A stretch of 64,000 bases of DNA from Camellia lanceoleosa. Lineage: Eukaryota > Streptophyta > Magnoliopsida > Ericales > Theaceae. Under the pieces are notes generated by a model. That model was not told where the DNA came from. It saw only the letters and a list, made by a program, of their open reading frames with translations, and made no database searches. The DNA lies in the NCBI GenBank assembly GCA_025200525.1, contig JANUSC010000380.1:1-64000 (forward strand), given 5' to 3'. Positions 35,401-48,500 of this stretch are shown here, piece after piece. The translations under genes were made by a program, and so were the position numbers. How positions within the stretch are numbered: the stretch's first letter is position 1; the number at the start of each line of letters is the position of its first letter.

Positions 35401-38400
35401 GGAGTTGAATAAAAACGGAAAGTTGAATAAAAATGGATGTTTCATAAAATTGAAGTCGAATAAAATTAAAAATTGAAGTTTATTCAAGAAAGCACTATAC
35501 CTTAACGATCTATTTGGAAATTAAATAAAAAAGGATGTTGAATAGAAAAGGAAATTGGATAAAAATGGAAGATAAATAAAAATAAAAATGAAAGTTGCAT
35601 AAAATTAAAAATGGAAGTTGCCTAAAAAAGGAAGTTGAATAGAATAGGAAATTGAAAAGAAAAGGAAATTGAATAAAAATAAAAATGGAAATTCATTCAA
35701 GAAACCACTATACCGTAACGATCTATTTGGAAATTAAATAAAAAAGGAAATTGAATAAAAAGGAAGTTGAATAGAAAATAGAATTGAATAAAAATGGAAG
35801 TTAAACAGAAATAAAAATGGAAGTTGCCTAAAATTAACAATGGAAGTTAATTCAAGAAACCACTATGCCTTAACGATCTATTTGGAAATTAAATGAAAAA
35901 TGAAGTTGAATAAAAATGAAAGTTGCATAAAAATAGAAAAGGAAATTGAATAAAATTAACAATGGAAGTTCATTCAAGAAACCACTATTCTCAACGATCT
36001 ATTTGGAAATAATATAAAAAAGGAAATTGAATAAAAATGGAAGTTGAATAAAAATAACAATGTAAGTTCATTCAAGAAACCACTATACCCTAAAGATCTA
36101 TTTAGAAATTAAATAAAAAAGGAAATTGAATAAAATTGAAGTCGAATAAAAATGTAACTTGAATAAAAATTGAAGTTCATAAATCGTTAAGGTATAGTGG
36201 TTTCTTCAATGAACTGCCATTTTTAATAAAAATGGAAGTTGAATGCAAATAAAAAAGGAAGTTGAATAAAAATGCAAGATGAATAAAAATAAAAATGGAA
36301 TTTGCAAGACTTCCATTTTTATTTAATTTCCTTTTCTATTCAACGTCCTTTTTTATTTAATTTCCTTTTTTCTTTAATTTCCAAATACATCATTAAGATA
36401 TAGTAGTTTCTTGAATAAACATCCATTTTAATTTTATGCAACTTCTATTTTTATTTTTATTTTTATTCAACATCCATTTTTATTTTTATTCAACTTCCAT
36501 AGTTATTCAATTTTCTTTTCTATTCAACTTCTATTTTTATTTAATTTCCAAATAGATCGTTAAGATATAGTGCTTTCTTGAATGAACCTCCATTTTTTTT
36601 TTTATTCAACTTCAATTTTATTCAATTTCTTTTCTATTCAACTTCCATTTTTATTTAATTTCCCTTTCTATTCAACTTCCATTTTTAATTTTATGCAACT
36701 TGAATTTTTATTCAACTTCCATTTTTATTTTTATTCAACTTTCATTTTTATTTTTATTCATCTTCAATTTTTATTCAACTTTCTTTTTTATTTAATTTCC
36801 AAATAGATCGTTAAGGTATAGTGGTTTCTTGAATGAACTTCCATTGTTAATTTTATGCAACTTTTATTTTTATTTTTATTCAACTTCCATTTTGAATTTT
36901 ATGCTACTACCATTTTTATTCAATTTCCATTTTTATTCAATGTCCTTTTTTATTCAACTTCCTTTTTTATTTTTATTCAACTTCCATTTTTATTCAATTT
37001 CCTTTTCTTTTCAACTTCCTTTTTTATTTAATTTTCAAATAGATCGTTAGGGTATAGTGGTTTCTCGAATGAACTTCAATTTTTAATTTTATGCAACTTT
37101 CATTTTTATTTTTATTCAACTTCCATTTTTATTCAACATCCATTTCTGTTCAATTTCCTTTTCTATTCAGCTTCTTTTTTTTATTTAATTTCCAAATAGA
37201 TCGTTCAGGTATAGTGGTTTTTTGAATGAACTTCCATTGTTAATTTTATGCAACTTTCATTTTTATTCAATTTCCTTTTCTATTCAACTTTCTTTTTTTT
37301 ATTTAATTTCCCTTTCTATTCAACTTCCTTTTTATTTAATTCAACTCCCATTTTGTTAATTCTATTCAATTTCTTTTTGTATTCAACTTCTTTTTTTATT
37401 TAATTTCCAAATAGATCGTTAAGGTATAATGGTTTCTTGAAATGAACTTCCCTTTTTAATTTATGCAACTTCCATTTTTATTTTTATTCAACTTCCTTTT
37501 CTATTCAACTTCCATTTTTATTCAATTTACTTTTTTATTTAATTTTCAAATAGATCGTTAAGGTATAGTGGTTTCTTGAATGAACTTCCATTTTTAATTT
37601 TATTGAATTTTCATTTTTAATTTTATTCAACTTCCTTTTTTAATTTTATTCATCTTGCAGTTTTATCCAATTTCCTTTTCTATTTAACTTCCTTATTTAT
37701 TTAATTTCCATTTTCAAATATATCATTAAGGTATAGTGGTTTTTTGAATGAACTTCCATTGTTAATTTTATGCAATTTTCATTTTTATTTAACTTCCATT
37801 TTTAGTTCTATTCAACTCCATTTTTTTATTCCATTTCCATTTTTATTCAACTTTATTTTTTAATTAATTTCCAAATAGATCGTTAAGGTATAGTGGTTTC
37901 TTAAATAACTTCCGTTGTTAATTTTCATGCAACTTCCATTTTTATTTTTATTAAACTTCCATTTTTATCCAATTTCCTTCTCTATTCAACTTCCTTTTTT
38001 TATTCAACTTCTATTTTTATTTAATTTCCTTTTCTATTCAACTTCTTTTTTTATTTAATTTCCAAATAGATCGTTAACGTATAATGGTTTCTTGAATGAA
38101 CTTCCATTTTTATTTTTATGCAACTTCCATTTTTATTTTTATTTTTATTCAACATCCATTTTTATTCAACGTCCATTTTTATTTTTATTCAACTTCCATA
38201 GTTATTCAATTTCATGTTCTATTCAACTTCTTTTTTTATTTAATTTCCAAATAGATTGTTTAGGTATAGTAGTTTATTGGATAAACTTCAATTTTAATTT
38301 TATATAACTTCCATTTTTATTCAATTTCCATTTCTATTCAATTTCCTTTTTTATTCAACTTCCATTGTTAATTTTAGGCAACTTCCATTTTTATTCAATT

Positions 38401-40009
38401 TCATTTTCTATTCAACTTTCTTTTTTATTTAATTTCCAAATAGATTGTTAAAGTGTAGTGGTTTCTTGAATGAACTTCCATTGTTATTTTAATTCAATTT
38501 CCTTTTCTATTCACTTTCATTTTTATTCAACATCCATTTTTATTCAACTTCCATTTTTCTATTCAACTTTCTTTTTTATTTAATGGATGAACTTCCATAG
38601 TTATTTTTATACAACTTCCATTTTTATTTTTATTCAACGTCCTTTTTTATTTTTAATTTTATGCAACTTCTATTTTTATTCATTTTTATGTTTATTCAAT
38701 TTCATTTTCTATTCAACTTCTTTTTTTTTTTTAATTTCCAAATAGATCGTTAAGGTATAGTGGTTTCTTGAATGAACTTCCATTTTTATTTTTATTTAAC
38801 TTCCATTTTAATTCATTTTCCTTTTCTATTCAACTTCCATTGTTAATACCTTAACTTCCATTTTTATTCAACTTCCTTTTTTATTTAATTTCCAAATAGA
38901 TCGTTAAGGTAGAGTGGTTTCTTGAATGAAATTCCATTGTTAATTTTATTCAAATTCCATTTTTATTTTTATTCAACTTCTTGTTTTCTCGAATTAACTT
39001 CCATTTTTATTTTTATTCAACTTCCATTTTTATTCAATTTCCTTTTCTGTTTAACTTTCTTTTTTATTTAGTTTCCAAATAGATCGTTAAGTTATAGTTG
39101 TTTTCTTGAATGAACTTCAATTTTTAATTTTATTTACTTTCATTTTTATTTTTATTCATCTTGCATTTTTAATTTCCAAATAGATCGTTAAGGTATAGTG
39201 GTTTCTTAAATGAACTTCCATTTTTATTTTTATTTCACTTTCATTTTTATTTAACTTCATTTTTTATTTAATTTTCAAATAGATCGTTAAGGTATAGTGG
39301 TTTCTCGAATGAACTTCCATTGTTAATTTTATGTAACTTCCATTATAATTTTTATTCAACTTCCATTTTTATTCGATTTCTTTTTTTATTTAGCTTTTTA
39401 TTTTTATTTAATTTTCAAATAGATCGTTAAGTTACAGTGGTTTCTTGAATGAACTTGCATTTGTAATTTTAAGCAACTTGCAGTTTTTAATTTTATTCAA
39501 CTTCTATTTTTATTCAATTTCCATTTCTATTCAACTTCCTTTTTTATTTTTTATTCAATTTCCTTTTCTATTCAACTTCCATTTCTATTTAATGAACTTT
39601 TCTATTTAACTTCCTCTTTTATTCAACTTCCAAATAGATCGTTAAGGTATAGTGGTTTCTTGAATGAACTTCCATTTTTAATTTTATACAACTTCCATTT
39701 TTATTTAATTTCCAATGTTAATTTTATGTAACTTCCATTTTTATTTTTATTCAACTTCAATTTTTATTTTTATTCAACTTCCATTTTTATTCGATTTCTT
39801 TTTCTATTCAATTTCCGTTTTTATTTAATTTCCAAATAGATCGTTAAGGTATAGTGGTTTCTTGAATTAAATTCCATTGTTAATTTTATGCAACTTTCAT
39901 TTTTATTTTTATTCAACTTCCATTTTTATTCAATTTCCAAATAGATCGTTAAGGTATAGTTTCTATTCAACTTCCTTTTTTATTGAATTTCCAAATAGAT
40001 CGTTAAGAC

Positions 40010-40062
40010 AGTGGTGAGCGAGCGATCTCTTCGATTTCGTCATTGTTTGATTTGGGTTTGGT
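40010..40062. other. short non-satellite segment at a satellite strand switch
   Basis: About 50 bp (GTGAGCGAGCGATCTCTTCG and onward) do not resemble the satellite or any LTR here. It separates plus- from minus-oriented satellite. I do not recognise it. Confidence 0.5.
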
Positions 40063-41972
40063 TTAAAAATAAAAATGAAAGTTGAATAAAATAAAATGGT
40101 AGTTGCATAAAATTAACAATGGAAGTTAATTCAAGAAACCACTATACCTTAACGATCTATTTGAAAATTAAATAAAAATGGAACTTGCAAAAAATAATAA
40201 TGGAAGTTAAATAAAAATGGAAGTTGCATAGAAAATTGAAGTTCATTCAAGAAACCACTATACCTTAACGATCTATTTGGAAAGTAAATAAAAAAGGAAG
40301 TTGAATAGAAATGGAAGTTGAATAAAATTGGAAGATGAATTATGTAACGCCCTCAAAATAATAACATTAAACCCATCAATCTAGACATGCATTGATATGA
40401 AAGATAACCATCATTCTATTCATCAGAGTAACTCATTACAAAAGTATTACATGTTAACAACAAAAGCAAATGCCTTACGGACTTCTGACTTTCCAAGTTA
40501 ACACTTGGTTACAAAAGCGAGTACTAACTCAAATACACATTAAGCCCTTGGCTTGAAATTACATGTAATACATCAAAAGGAGATCAAACAACCAAAAAGT
40601 CATGCGCCTCTAGCCTCCCAAGCTATGTCCTTGGAGGTGGCATGCTACTATACGAAGCGATGTCCCATATAGGGTGAGCCACGGCCGGTAGAAATACACT
40701 AAACCACTATGAACAGTGACTAAAAGATTAGCAGTTGATAGATGGTCAACACAGATACATCCACTTATATCACGTTCCGGTTTCATGACATTTAAGTCCA
40801 TGTAACAATTCTCTTTCCACTTCTTTTTCAACTTTGAGTTTGAAACAAGGCTCAACACTTAGCCAAATAATTTAATGAGAATGCAACTCATCTTTAAAAC
40901 ACTTTCGTACTTTACAGAAGATACACATTTTGGTGCTGTATCAACATAACATAAAAACACTTCCATATTTCATAATTGATAACGATATACATTTTAGTGC
41001 TATATCAAATCAACTTAAACACTTCCGTAGTCAACACTTGATACACATTGTAGTGCTGTATCAATGTCACACACAATCCGGTTTAGAGGTCCATCCCCTA
41101 TCTTTCCCTAAACCGTGGAGTACATCCTCTATCTCCTCCCACACACACAATGCATATACACATAGGTCATATACAATCATCAAATACATAAAATTAATGT
41201 ATTATTCCAATCGTTATGTTCATTAACATGCTCAATCGATTAGTTTTACTTTGCCTAATCATCATGCATTGTCTACAACAATCAAGACTATCCTCCACCG
41301 ATAGCCCAAAGCAGTTATCTCTAAACAGAAAATAAATACATCAAATGGATAAGGTATTGACATTTCAATTTGGTGAGTGATAAATAATCCAACTACACCC
41401 TTTAATCCCATACATTACCAATTCCAACATTTTCAACTCAATTTCTCATTTCTCAAATTAATTTCACAAATTAATTCATCAATGTAATTAGGGCATTTCC
41501 CATAATTAACAAAAACAACCCTAAGGTTCCATTTCTACCAATAACCCATCATTTATCTCACCTCTCCATGCCAAACATGCATATAGGTTCGTATATATAT
41601 AAAACCCCATCTTTTGTAAAATTACACAAAAGACCCAAACTTTCTAAAAATTACCCAACAACCCATAACATATAAAAATGCTAAAATTCAAAGACAAAGC
41701 TCATAAAGAGGAGTAGGGTATCCCTACCTTGAAGTTTAAGCCCAAACAGAGATGAAGACCCAACGACCAACGTGCTCTAAATCCAAAGTTTTTCAGATTA
41801 AATTGAAGCTCTCAACACCCTTTATCTTTTTAACAAAGGCCATAGGGTAGATTCACACTCTAGAGAGATCAAATCTTAGAGAGAGAGTAAGTTTAGAGAG
41901 AGAGGGTCTTGGATCTAGGGTTTGAAAAGAAAAGGGAATGAAAAAGTGATGTTTAAAATCACTGTTGTCCGC

Positions 41973-41982
41973 TAATATAAAA
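41973..41982 (-). promoter_or_regulatory. TATA-like box, 40-kb solo LTR
   Basis: TTTTATATTA on the minus strand, 5 bp downstream of the 12-bp palindrome at 41988-41999. Confidence 0.5.
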
Positions 41983-41987
41983 CAGGC

Positions 41988-42375
41988 TCGCTCGAGCGAA
42001 GATTTGGTCGCTCGAGCGACCAGATACAGAAAACTCTCACTCGAGCCAAGAAGGTCTTGCTCGAGCCAACAACCCAGAAGCACGCTCGAGTGACAGAATG
42101 CTCGCTCGAGGCACCAACTCAAATCCTCAGGTCTGCAACCAGACGCATGCTCGAGCGACGGACTGCTCGCTCGAGCGAAGAACAAACTAGACTGCTCGAG
42201 CAAGGAAAAGCTTGCTCGAGCCAAGAAATGCAACTCTCAGGTCCAGAACCAGATACAATCGCTCGCTCGAGCGAAGCCACTCTGGCTCGATCCACCAGAT
42301 ACAAAAACTCAACTCTCGCTCGAACGAAGAAACCCTGGCTCGAGCGAAGGACCAAAACAAGAAGCTCGCTCGAGC
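41988..42375 (-). repeat. TCGCTCGAGCGA palindrome array, 40-kb solo LTR
   Basis: About 13 CTCGAG cores plus CTCGAT and CTCGAA variants. Exact 20-bp pairs start at 41991/42011, 42040/42060, 42085/42105, 42150/42170, 42195/42215, 42266/42286 and 42319/42339. Here the palindrome usually extends with T/A (TCGCTCGAGCGA) rather than A/T as at 8112-8390. Confidence 0.92.
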
Positions 42376-42566
42376 GAAGGTCCAGAAATCTGGGCAGCAA
42401 CACTTGACTCCCAAACACAACCAACCTGTAACAAACCCGTCCAACACATCCTATAACTCAAATACGAAGTATGAAAGGATGTAAACAAGATATAAACAAC
42501 TACTAACATCCACGGAACCAAGTCCGGATCACTGTATAACAAGGGGTAAAACTTGAGATCGCTATA

Positions 42567-45500
42567 AATTAAATAAAAAATGGAAATTGAATAAAAATAA
42601 AAATGGAAGTTGCATAAAATTAAAAATGAAAGTTGCATAAAAATAAAAATGGAAGTTGATTTAAGAAAAATGGTAGTTGCATAGAAAAGGAAATTGAATA
42701 AAAATGGAAGTTGCATAAAATTAAAAATGGAAGTTCATTCAAGAACTTCCATTTTTATTTTATTTTATTTCCAAATAGATCTTTAAGGTATATAGTGGTT
42801 TATTGAATGAACCGTTTTTATTTAATTTCCAAATAGATCGTTAACGTATAGTGGTTTCTTGAATGAACTTCCGTTGTTAATTTTAAGCAACTTCATTTTT
42901 TTATTTAATACCCAAATAGACCAACTTCCATATTTAAATTCCAAATAGATCGTTAAGGTCAATTTCCTTTTCTATTCAACTTTCTTTTATATTCAAATTC
43001 CATTGTTAATTTTAGGCAACTTCAATTTTTAATTTTATGCAACTTCCATTTTTATTCAACTTCCTTTTTTATTAATTTTCAAATAGATCGCTAAGGCATA
43101 ATGGTTTCTTGAATGAACTTCAATTTTTATTTTTATTCAACTTCCATAGTTATTCAATTTCCTTTTCTATTCAAGTTCCATTTTTATTTAATTTCCAATA
43201 GATCATTAAGGTATAGTGTGATCTTAAATGAACTTCCATTGTTAATTTTATGCAACTTCCATTGTTAATTTTATGCAACTTCCATTTTTATTCAATTTCA
43301 TTTTCTATTCGACTTCATTTTTTACTTAATTTCCAAATAAATCGTTAGGGTATAGTGGTTTATTGAATGAACTTCCATTATTAATTTTATGCAACTTCTA
43401 TTTTTATTTTTATTTTTATGCAACTTCCATTTTTATTAACTTTCATTTTATATTCAACTTCCATTTTTATTCAATTTCCTTTTCTATTTAGCTTCCTTTT
43501 TTTATTTAATTTTCAAATAAATCGTTAGGGTATAGTAGTTTATTCGATGAACTTCAATTTTTAATTGTATGCAACATCCATTTTTATTTTTATTCAATTT
43601 TCTTTTTTATTCAGCTTTCTTTCTTATTTCCTTTCCAAATAGATCGTTAAGTTATAGAAAAAGAAATTGCATAAAAATGGAAGTTGAATAAAATTAAAAA
43701 TGGTAGTTGCATAAAATTAACAATGGAATTTAATTCAATAAACCACTATACGTTAACGATCTATTTGGAAATTAAATAAAAAAGAAGTTCAATAGAAAAG
43801 GAAATTGAATAAAAATTTAAGTTGAACAAAAATAAAGATGGAAGTTGCATAAAATTAAAAGTGGATGTTCATTCAAGAAACCATTATACCTTAACGATCT
43901 ATTTGGAAAGTAAATAAAAAGATGAAGTCGAATAGAAAAGGAAATTGAATAAAAATTGAAGTTCATTCAAAAAATACACTATACCTTAACGATCTATCTA
44001 GAAATTAAATAAAAAGGGTAACGATCTATTTGGAAATTAAATAAAAAAGGAAGTTGAATAGAAATAAAAATGGAAGTTGTATAAAATTAAACTTCCATTT
44101 TTATTCAATTTTCTTTTTTCTTTAATTTCCATTTTTATTCAATTCCCTTTTCTATTCAACTTCCTTTTCTATTTAATTTCCAAATAGATCGTTAAGGTAC
44201 AGGGGTTTCTTAAATGAACTTACATTGTTAATTTTATGCAACTTCCATTTTTAATCAATTTCCTTTTTCATTTAATTTCCAAATAGATCGTTAAGATATA
44301 GTGCTTTCTTGAATGACCTTCCATTTTTAATTTTTGGAAATTAAATAAAAGTGGATGTTGAATAGAAAAGGAAATTGAATAAAAATGGAACTTGAATAAA
44401 AATAAAAATATATTTGGAAATTAAATAAAAATGGAAAAGAAAGTTGAATAGAAAAGGAAATTGTATTTGGAAATTAAATAAAAAAGGAAATTGAATAAAA
44501 TTAAAAATGGATGTTGCATAAAATTAACAATGAAAGTTCTTTCAAAAAACCACTATACCTTAACAGTCAATTTGGAAATTAAATAAAAAAGAAAGATAGA
44601 TAGAAAATGAAATTGAATAAAAATGGAATTTGTATAAAATTAACAATGGAAGTTGATTCAAGAAACCACTATACCTGAATAAAAATGGAAGTTGAATAAA
44701 AATAAAAATGGAAGTTGCATAAGATTAACAATGGAAGTTCATTGAATAAAATTAACAATGGAAGGCCATTCAAGAAACCACTGTATCTTAACCATCTTTT
44801 TGTTTTTAATGAACTTCCATTTTTAATTATATGTAACTTCCATTTTTATTTTTATTCAACTTCAATTTTTATTCAATTTCCATTTCTATTCAACTTCCTT
44901 TTTTTTGTTTAATTTCCAAATAGATTGTTAAAGTATAGTGGTTTCTTCAATGAACTTCCATTTTTAATTATATGCAACTTTCATTTTTATTTTTATTCAA
45001 CTTCCATAATTATTCAATTTCCCGTTCTATTCAACTTCCTTTTTTATTTAATTTCCAAATAGATCGTTAATGTATAATGGTTTCTTGAATTAACTTCCAT
45101 TTTTAATTTTATGCAACTTCCATTTTTAATTTTATTCAACTTCCATTTTTATTCAATTTCCTTTTTATTCAACTTCCTTTTTCTTTAATTTCCAAATAGA
45201 TCGTTAAGGTACATTGATTTCTTGAATTAACTTCCATTGTTAATTTTAGGCAACTTGCATTTTATTAAATTTCCCTTTCTATTCAACCTCATTTTTATGT
45301 AATTTACAAATACATCATTAAGGTATAATGGTTTCTTGAATAAACTTCCATTGTTAATTTTATGCAACTTCCATTTTATTCAACTTCCAAATAGATCATT
45401 AAGGTATATTGGTTTCTTGAATGAACTTCCATTGTTAATTATATGCAACTTTCATTTTTATTTTTATGCAACTTCCATTTTGTTTTTATTCAATTTCCTT

Positions 45501-48500
45501 TTCTATTCAACGTCCTTTATATTTAATTTCCAAATAGATTGTTAACGTATAGTGGTTTCGTCAATGAACTTCCATTGTTAAAATTATGCAAATTTCATTT
45601 TTATTTTTATTCAACATCTATTTTTATTCAATTTCCTTTTCTATTCAACTTCCTGTTTTATTTAATTTCCAAATAGATCGTTAAAGTATAGTGGTTTCTT
45701 GAATGAACTTTCATTGTTAATTTTATTCAACTTCCATTTTTATTTGATTTCTTTCTATTCAACTTCTATTGTTAATTTTATGCAACTTTCATTTTTATTC
45801 TTATTGAACTTCCATTTTTATTCAATTTGTTTTTCTATCTATCTTTCTTTTTTATTTAATTTCCAAATCGATCGTTAAGGTAGAGTGGTTTCTTGAATGA
45901 ACTTCCATTTTTATTCACATTCCTTTTCAGTTCAACTTCCAGTTTTTACTTTATTTCAATTTTCATTTTTATTCAATTTTGTTTTATTCGACTTCTTTTT
46001 TTGTTTAATTTCCAAATAGATCGTTAAGGTATAGTAGTTTTTTCAATGAACTTCCATTTTTATTCAATTTCTTTTTTTTTATTTAATTTCCAAATAGATC
46101 GTTAAGGTATAGTGGTTTCTTGAATTAACTTCCGTTGTCAATTTAAGGCAGCTTCCAATTCAAGAAACCATTATACCTTAAAGATCTATTTGGAATCAAC
46201 TTCATTGCTAATTTTTATTCTACTTCCTTTTTTTATTTAATTTCCAAATAGATCGTTATGTTATACTGGTTTATTGAATGATCTTACAATTTTTAATTAT
46301 ATGCAACTTCCATTTTATTTTTACTCAACTTCAATTTTTATTCAATTTTGATTCTATTACTTGCTTTTTATTTAACTTCCATTTTATTTTCTATTCAACT
46401 TCATTTTTCATTTAATTTCCAAATAGATCGTTAAGGTATAGTGGTTTCTTGAATTAACTTCCATTTTTATGCAACTTCCTTTTCTATGCAACTTCCATTT
46501 TTATTTAATTTCCATATAGATCGTTAAGTTATAGTGGTTTATTGAATGAACTTCCTATTCTATTCCACTTTATTTTTTTATTTACTTTCCAAATAGATCG
46601 CTAAGGTATAATGGTTTTTTTGAATAAACTTCAATTTTTAATTATATGCAACTTCCATTTTTATTTTTATTCACTTTCCATTTTTATCCAATTTTATGTT
46701 CTATTCAACTTCCTTTTTCATTTAATTTCCAAATATATCATTAAGATATAGTGCTTTCTTGAATGAACTTCCATTTTTGTTCAACTTCCATTTTTATTTA
46801 ATTTCCAAATAGATTTTTATTTTTATTCAACTTCTATTTTTATTCAATTTCTTTTTCTATTCAACTTCCTCTTTTATTTAATTTCCAAAAGTTGAATAAA
46901 AATAAAAATGAAAGTTGCATAAAATTAACAATGGAAGTTAATTCAAGAAACCACTATACCTTAACGATCTATTTGGAAATTAAATTAAAAACGAAATTAA
47001 ATAAAAAAGAAAGTTGAATTGAAAAGTAACTTGAATAAAAATGGAAGTTGAATAGAAAAGTAAATTGAATAAAAATGGAAGTTGAAATAAAATAAAAATG
47101 AAAGTTGACTAAAATTAACAATGGAAGTTTATTCAAGAAACCACTATGCCTTAACGATCTATTTGGAAATCAAATAAAAATGGAAGTTGCATAAAAAAAG
47201 AAATTGAATAAAAATGGAAGTCGAAAAAAAATAAAAATGAAAGTTGCATAAAATTAAAAATGGAAGGTCATTCAAGAAACCACTATACCTTAACGATCTA
47301 TGTGGAAGTTGAATAGAAATGGAAATTGAATAAAAATGGAAGTTGAATAAAAATAAAAACGGAGGTTCATTCAAGATCACACTATACCTTAACGATCTCT
47401 TTGGAAATTAAATAAAAAAAGAAGTTGAATAGAAAAAGAAATTGAACAAAAATGGAAGTTCATTCAAAAAATTAGTGTACCATAACGATCTATTTGGAAA
47501 TTAAATAAAAAATGGAAGTTGAATAAAAATAAGTTATAGTGGTTTATTGAATGAACTTCCAATTTTAATTTAATTTCCAAATAGATCGTTAAGGGATGTT
47601 GCATAAAACTAAAAATGGAAGTTGAATAAAATTAGAAATGGAAGTTAATTCAAAAAACCACTATAACTTAACGATCTATTTGAAAATTAAGTAAAAAAAG
47701 AAGTTGAATAGAAAAAAAAAATTGAATAAAAATGGAAGTTCAATAAAAATAAAACTGGAAGTTGCTTGAAATTAACAATGGAAGTTAATTCAAGAAACCA
47801 CTATACCTTAACGATCTATTTGGAAATTAAATAAAAAAGGAAGTGGAATTGAAAAGTAAATTGAATAAAAATGGAAGTTGCATAAAATTAACAATGTAAG
47901 CTCATTTAAGAAACCACTCTACCTTAACGATCTATTTGGAAATTAAGTAAAAAATGAAGTTGAATAAAAAAAGAAATTGAATAAAAATGAAAGTTGAATA
48001 AAATTAACAAAGGAAGTTAAATAAAAATAAAAATTGAAGTTGAATAAAAATAAAAATAAAAGTTGAATAAAAATAAAAATGAAAGTTGTATGAAATTAAA
48101 AATGGAAGTTCATTCAAGAAACTAGAAGTTGAATAAAAATAAAAATGGAAGTTGAATAAAAATAAAAATCAAAGTTGAATAAAAATAAAAATAGAAGTTG
48201 CATAAAAATAAAAATAGAAGTTGCGTAAAACTAAAAATGGTAGTTGCATAAAATTAAAAATTGAATAAAAAAAGGAAGTTGAATAGAAAATGGAAGTTGC
48301 ATAAAATTAATAATAGAAATTCATTCAAGAATCTATTTGGAAATTAAATAAAAAATGATGTTGAATGGAAAAGAGAATTGAATAAAAATGGAAGTCAAAT
48401 AAAAGTAAAAATGGAAGTAACCAAAAAGTAAAAACGGAAGTTCATTAATAAACCACTATACCTTAACGATCTATTTGAAAATTTAAAAACAAAGGAAATT

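Larger units (their letters stand above)
27700..40342. repeat. AT-rich satellite block 2
   Basis: The same satellite as 1568-6428, beginning with the right TSD copy TGAAT. Core gaps between 28026 and 29826 are about 141, 139, 82, 123, 130, 133, 118, 108, 200, 179, 188, 103 and 158 bp, so there is no fixed monomer length. Core orientation is minus to about 29885, plus to 32442, minus to 36180, plus to about 40010, then minus. No gene is seen; the many frames with FNFHFYFYSTS-type sequence are compositional. Confidence 0.9.
40343..42566 (-). mobile_element. solo LTR of family A (40 kb)
   Basis: 2224 bp with ends TGTAACGCCC and GATCGCTATA (plus strand), flanked by TSD AATTA at 40338-40342 and 42567-42571. 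Joining the flanks restores ordinary satellite. No internal element sequence lies on either side, so it is a solo LTR. More diverged from A2 than A2's LTRs are from each other. Confidence 0.93.
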
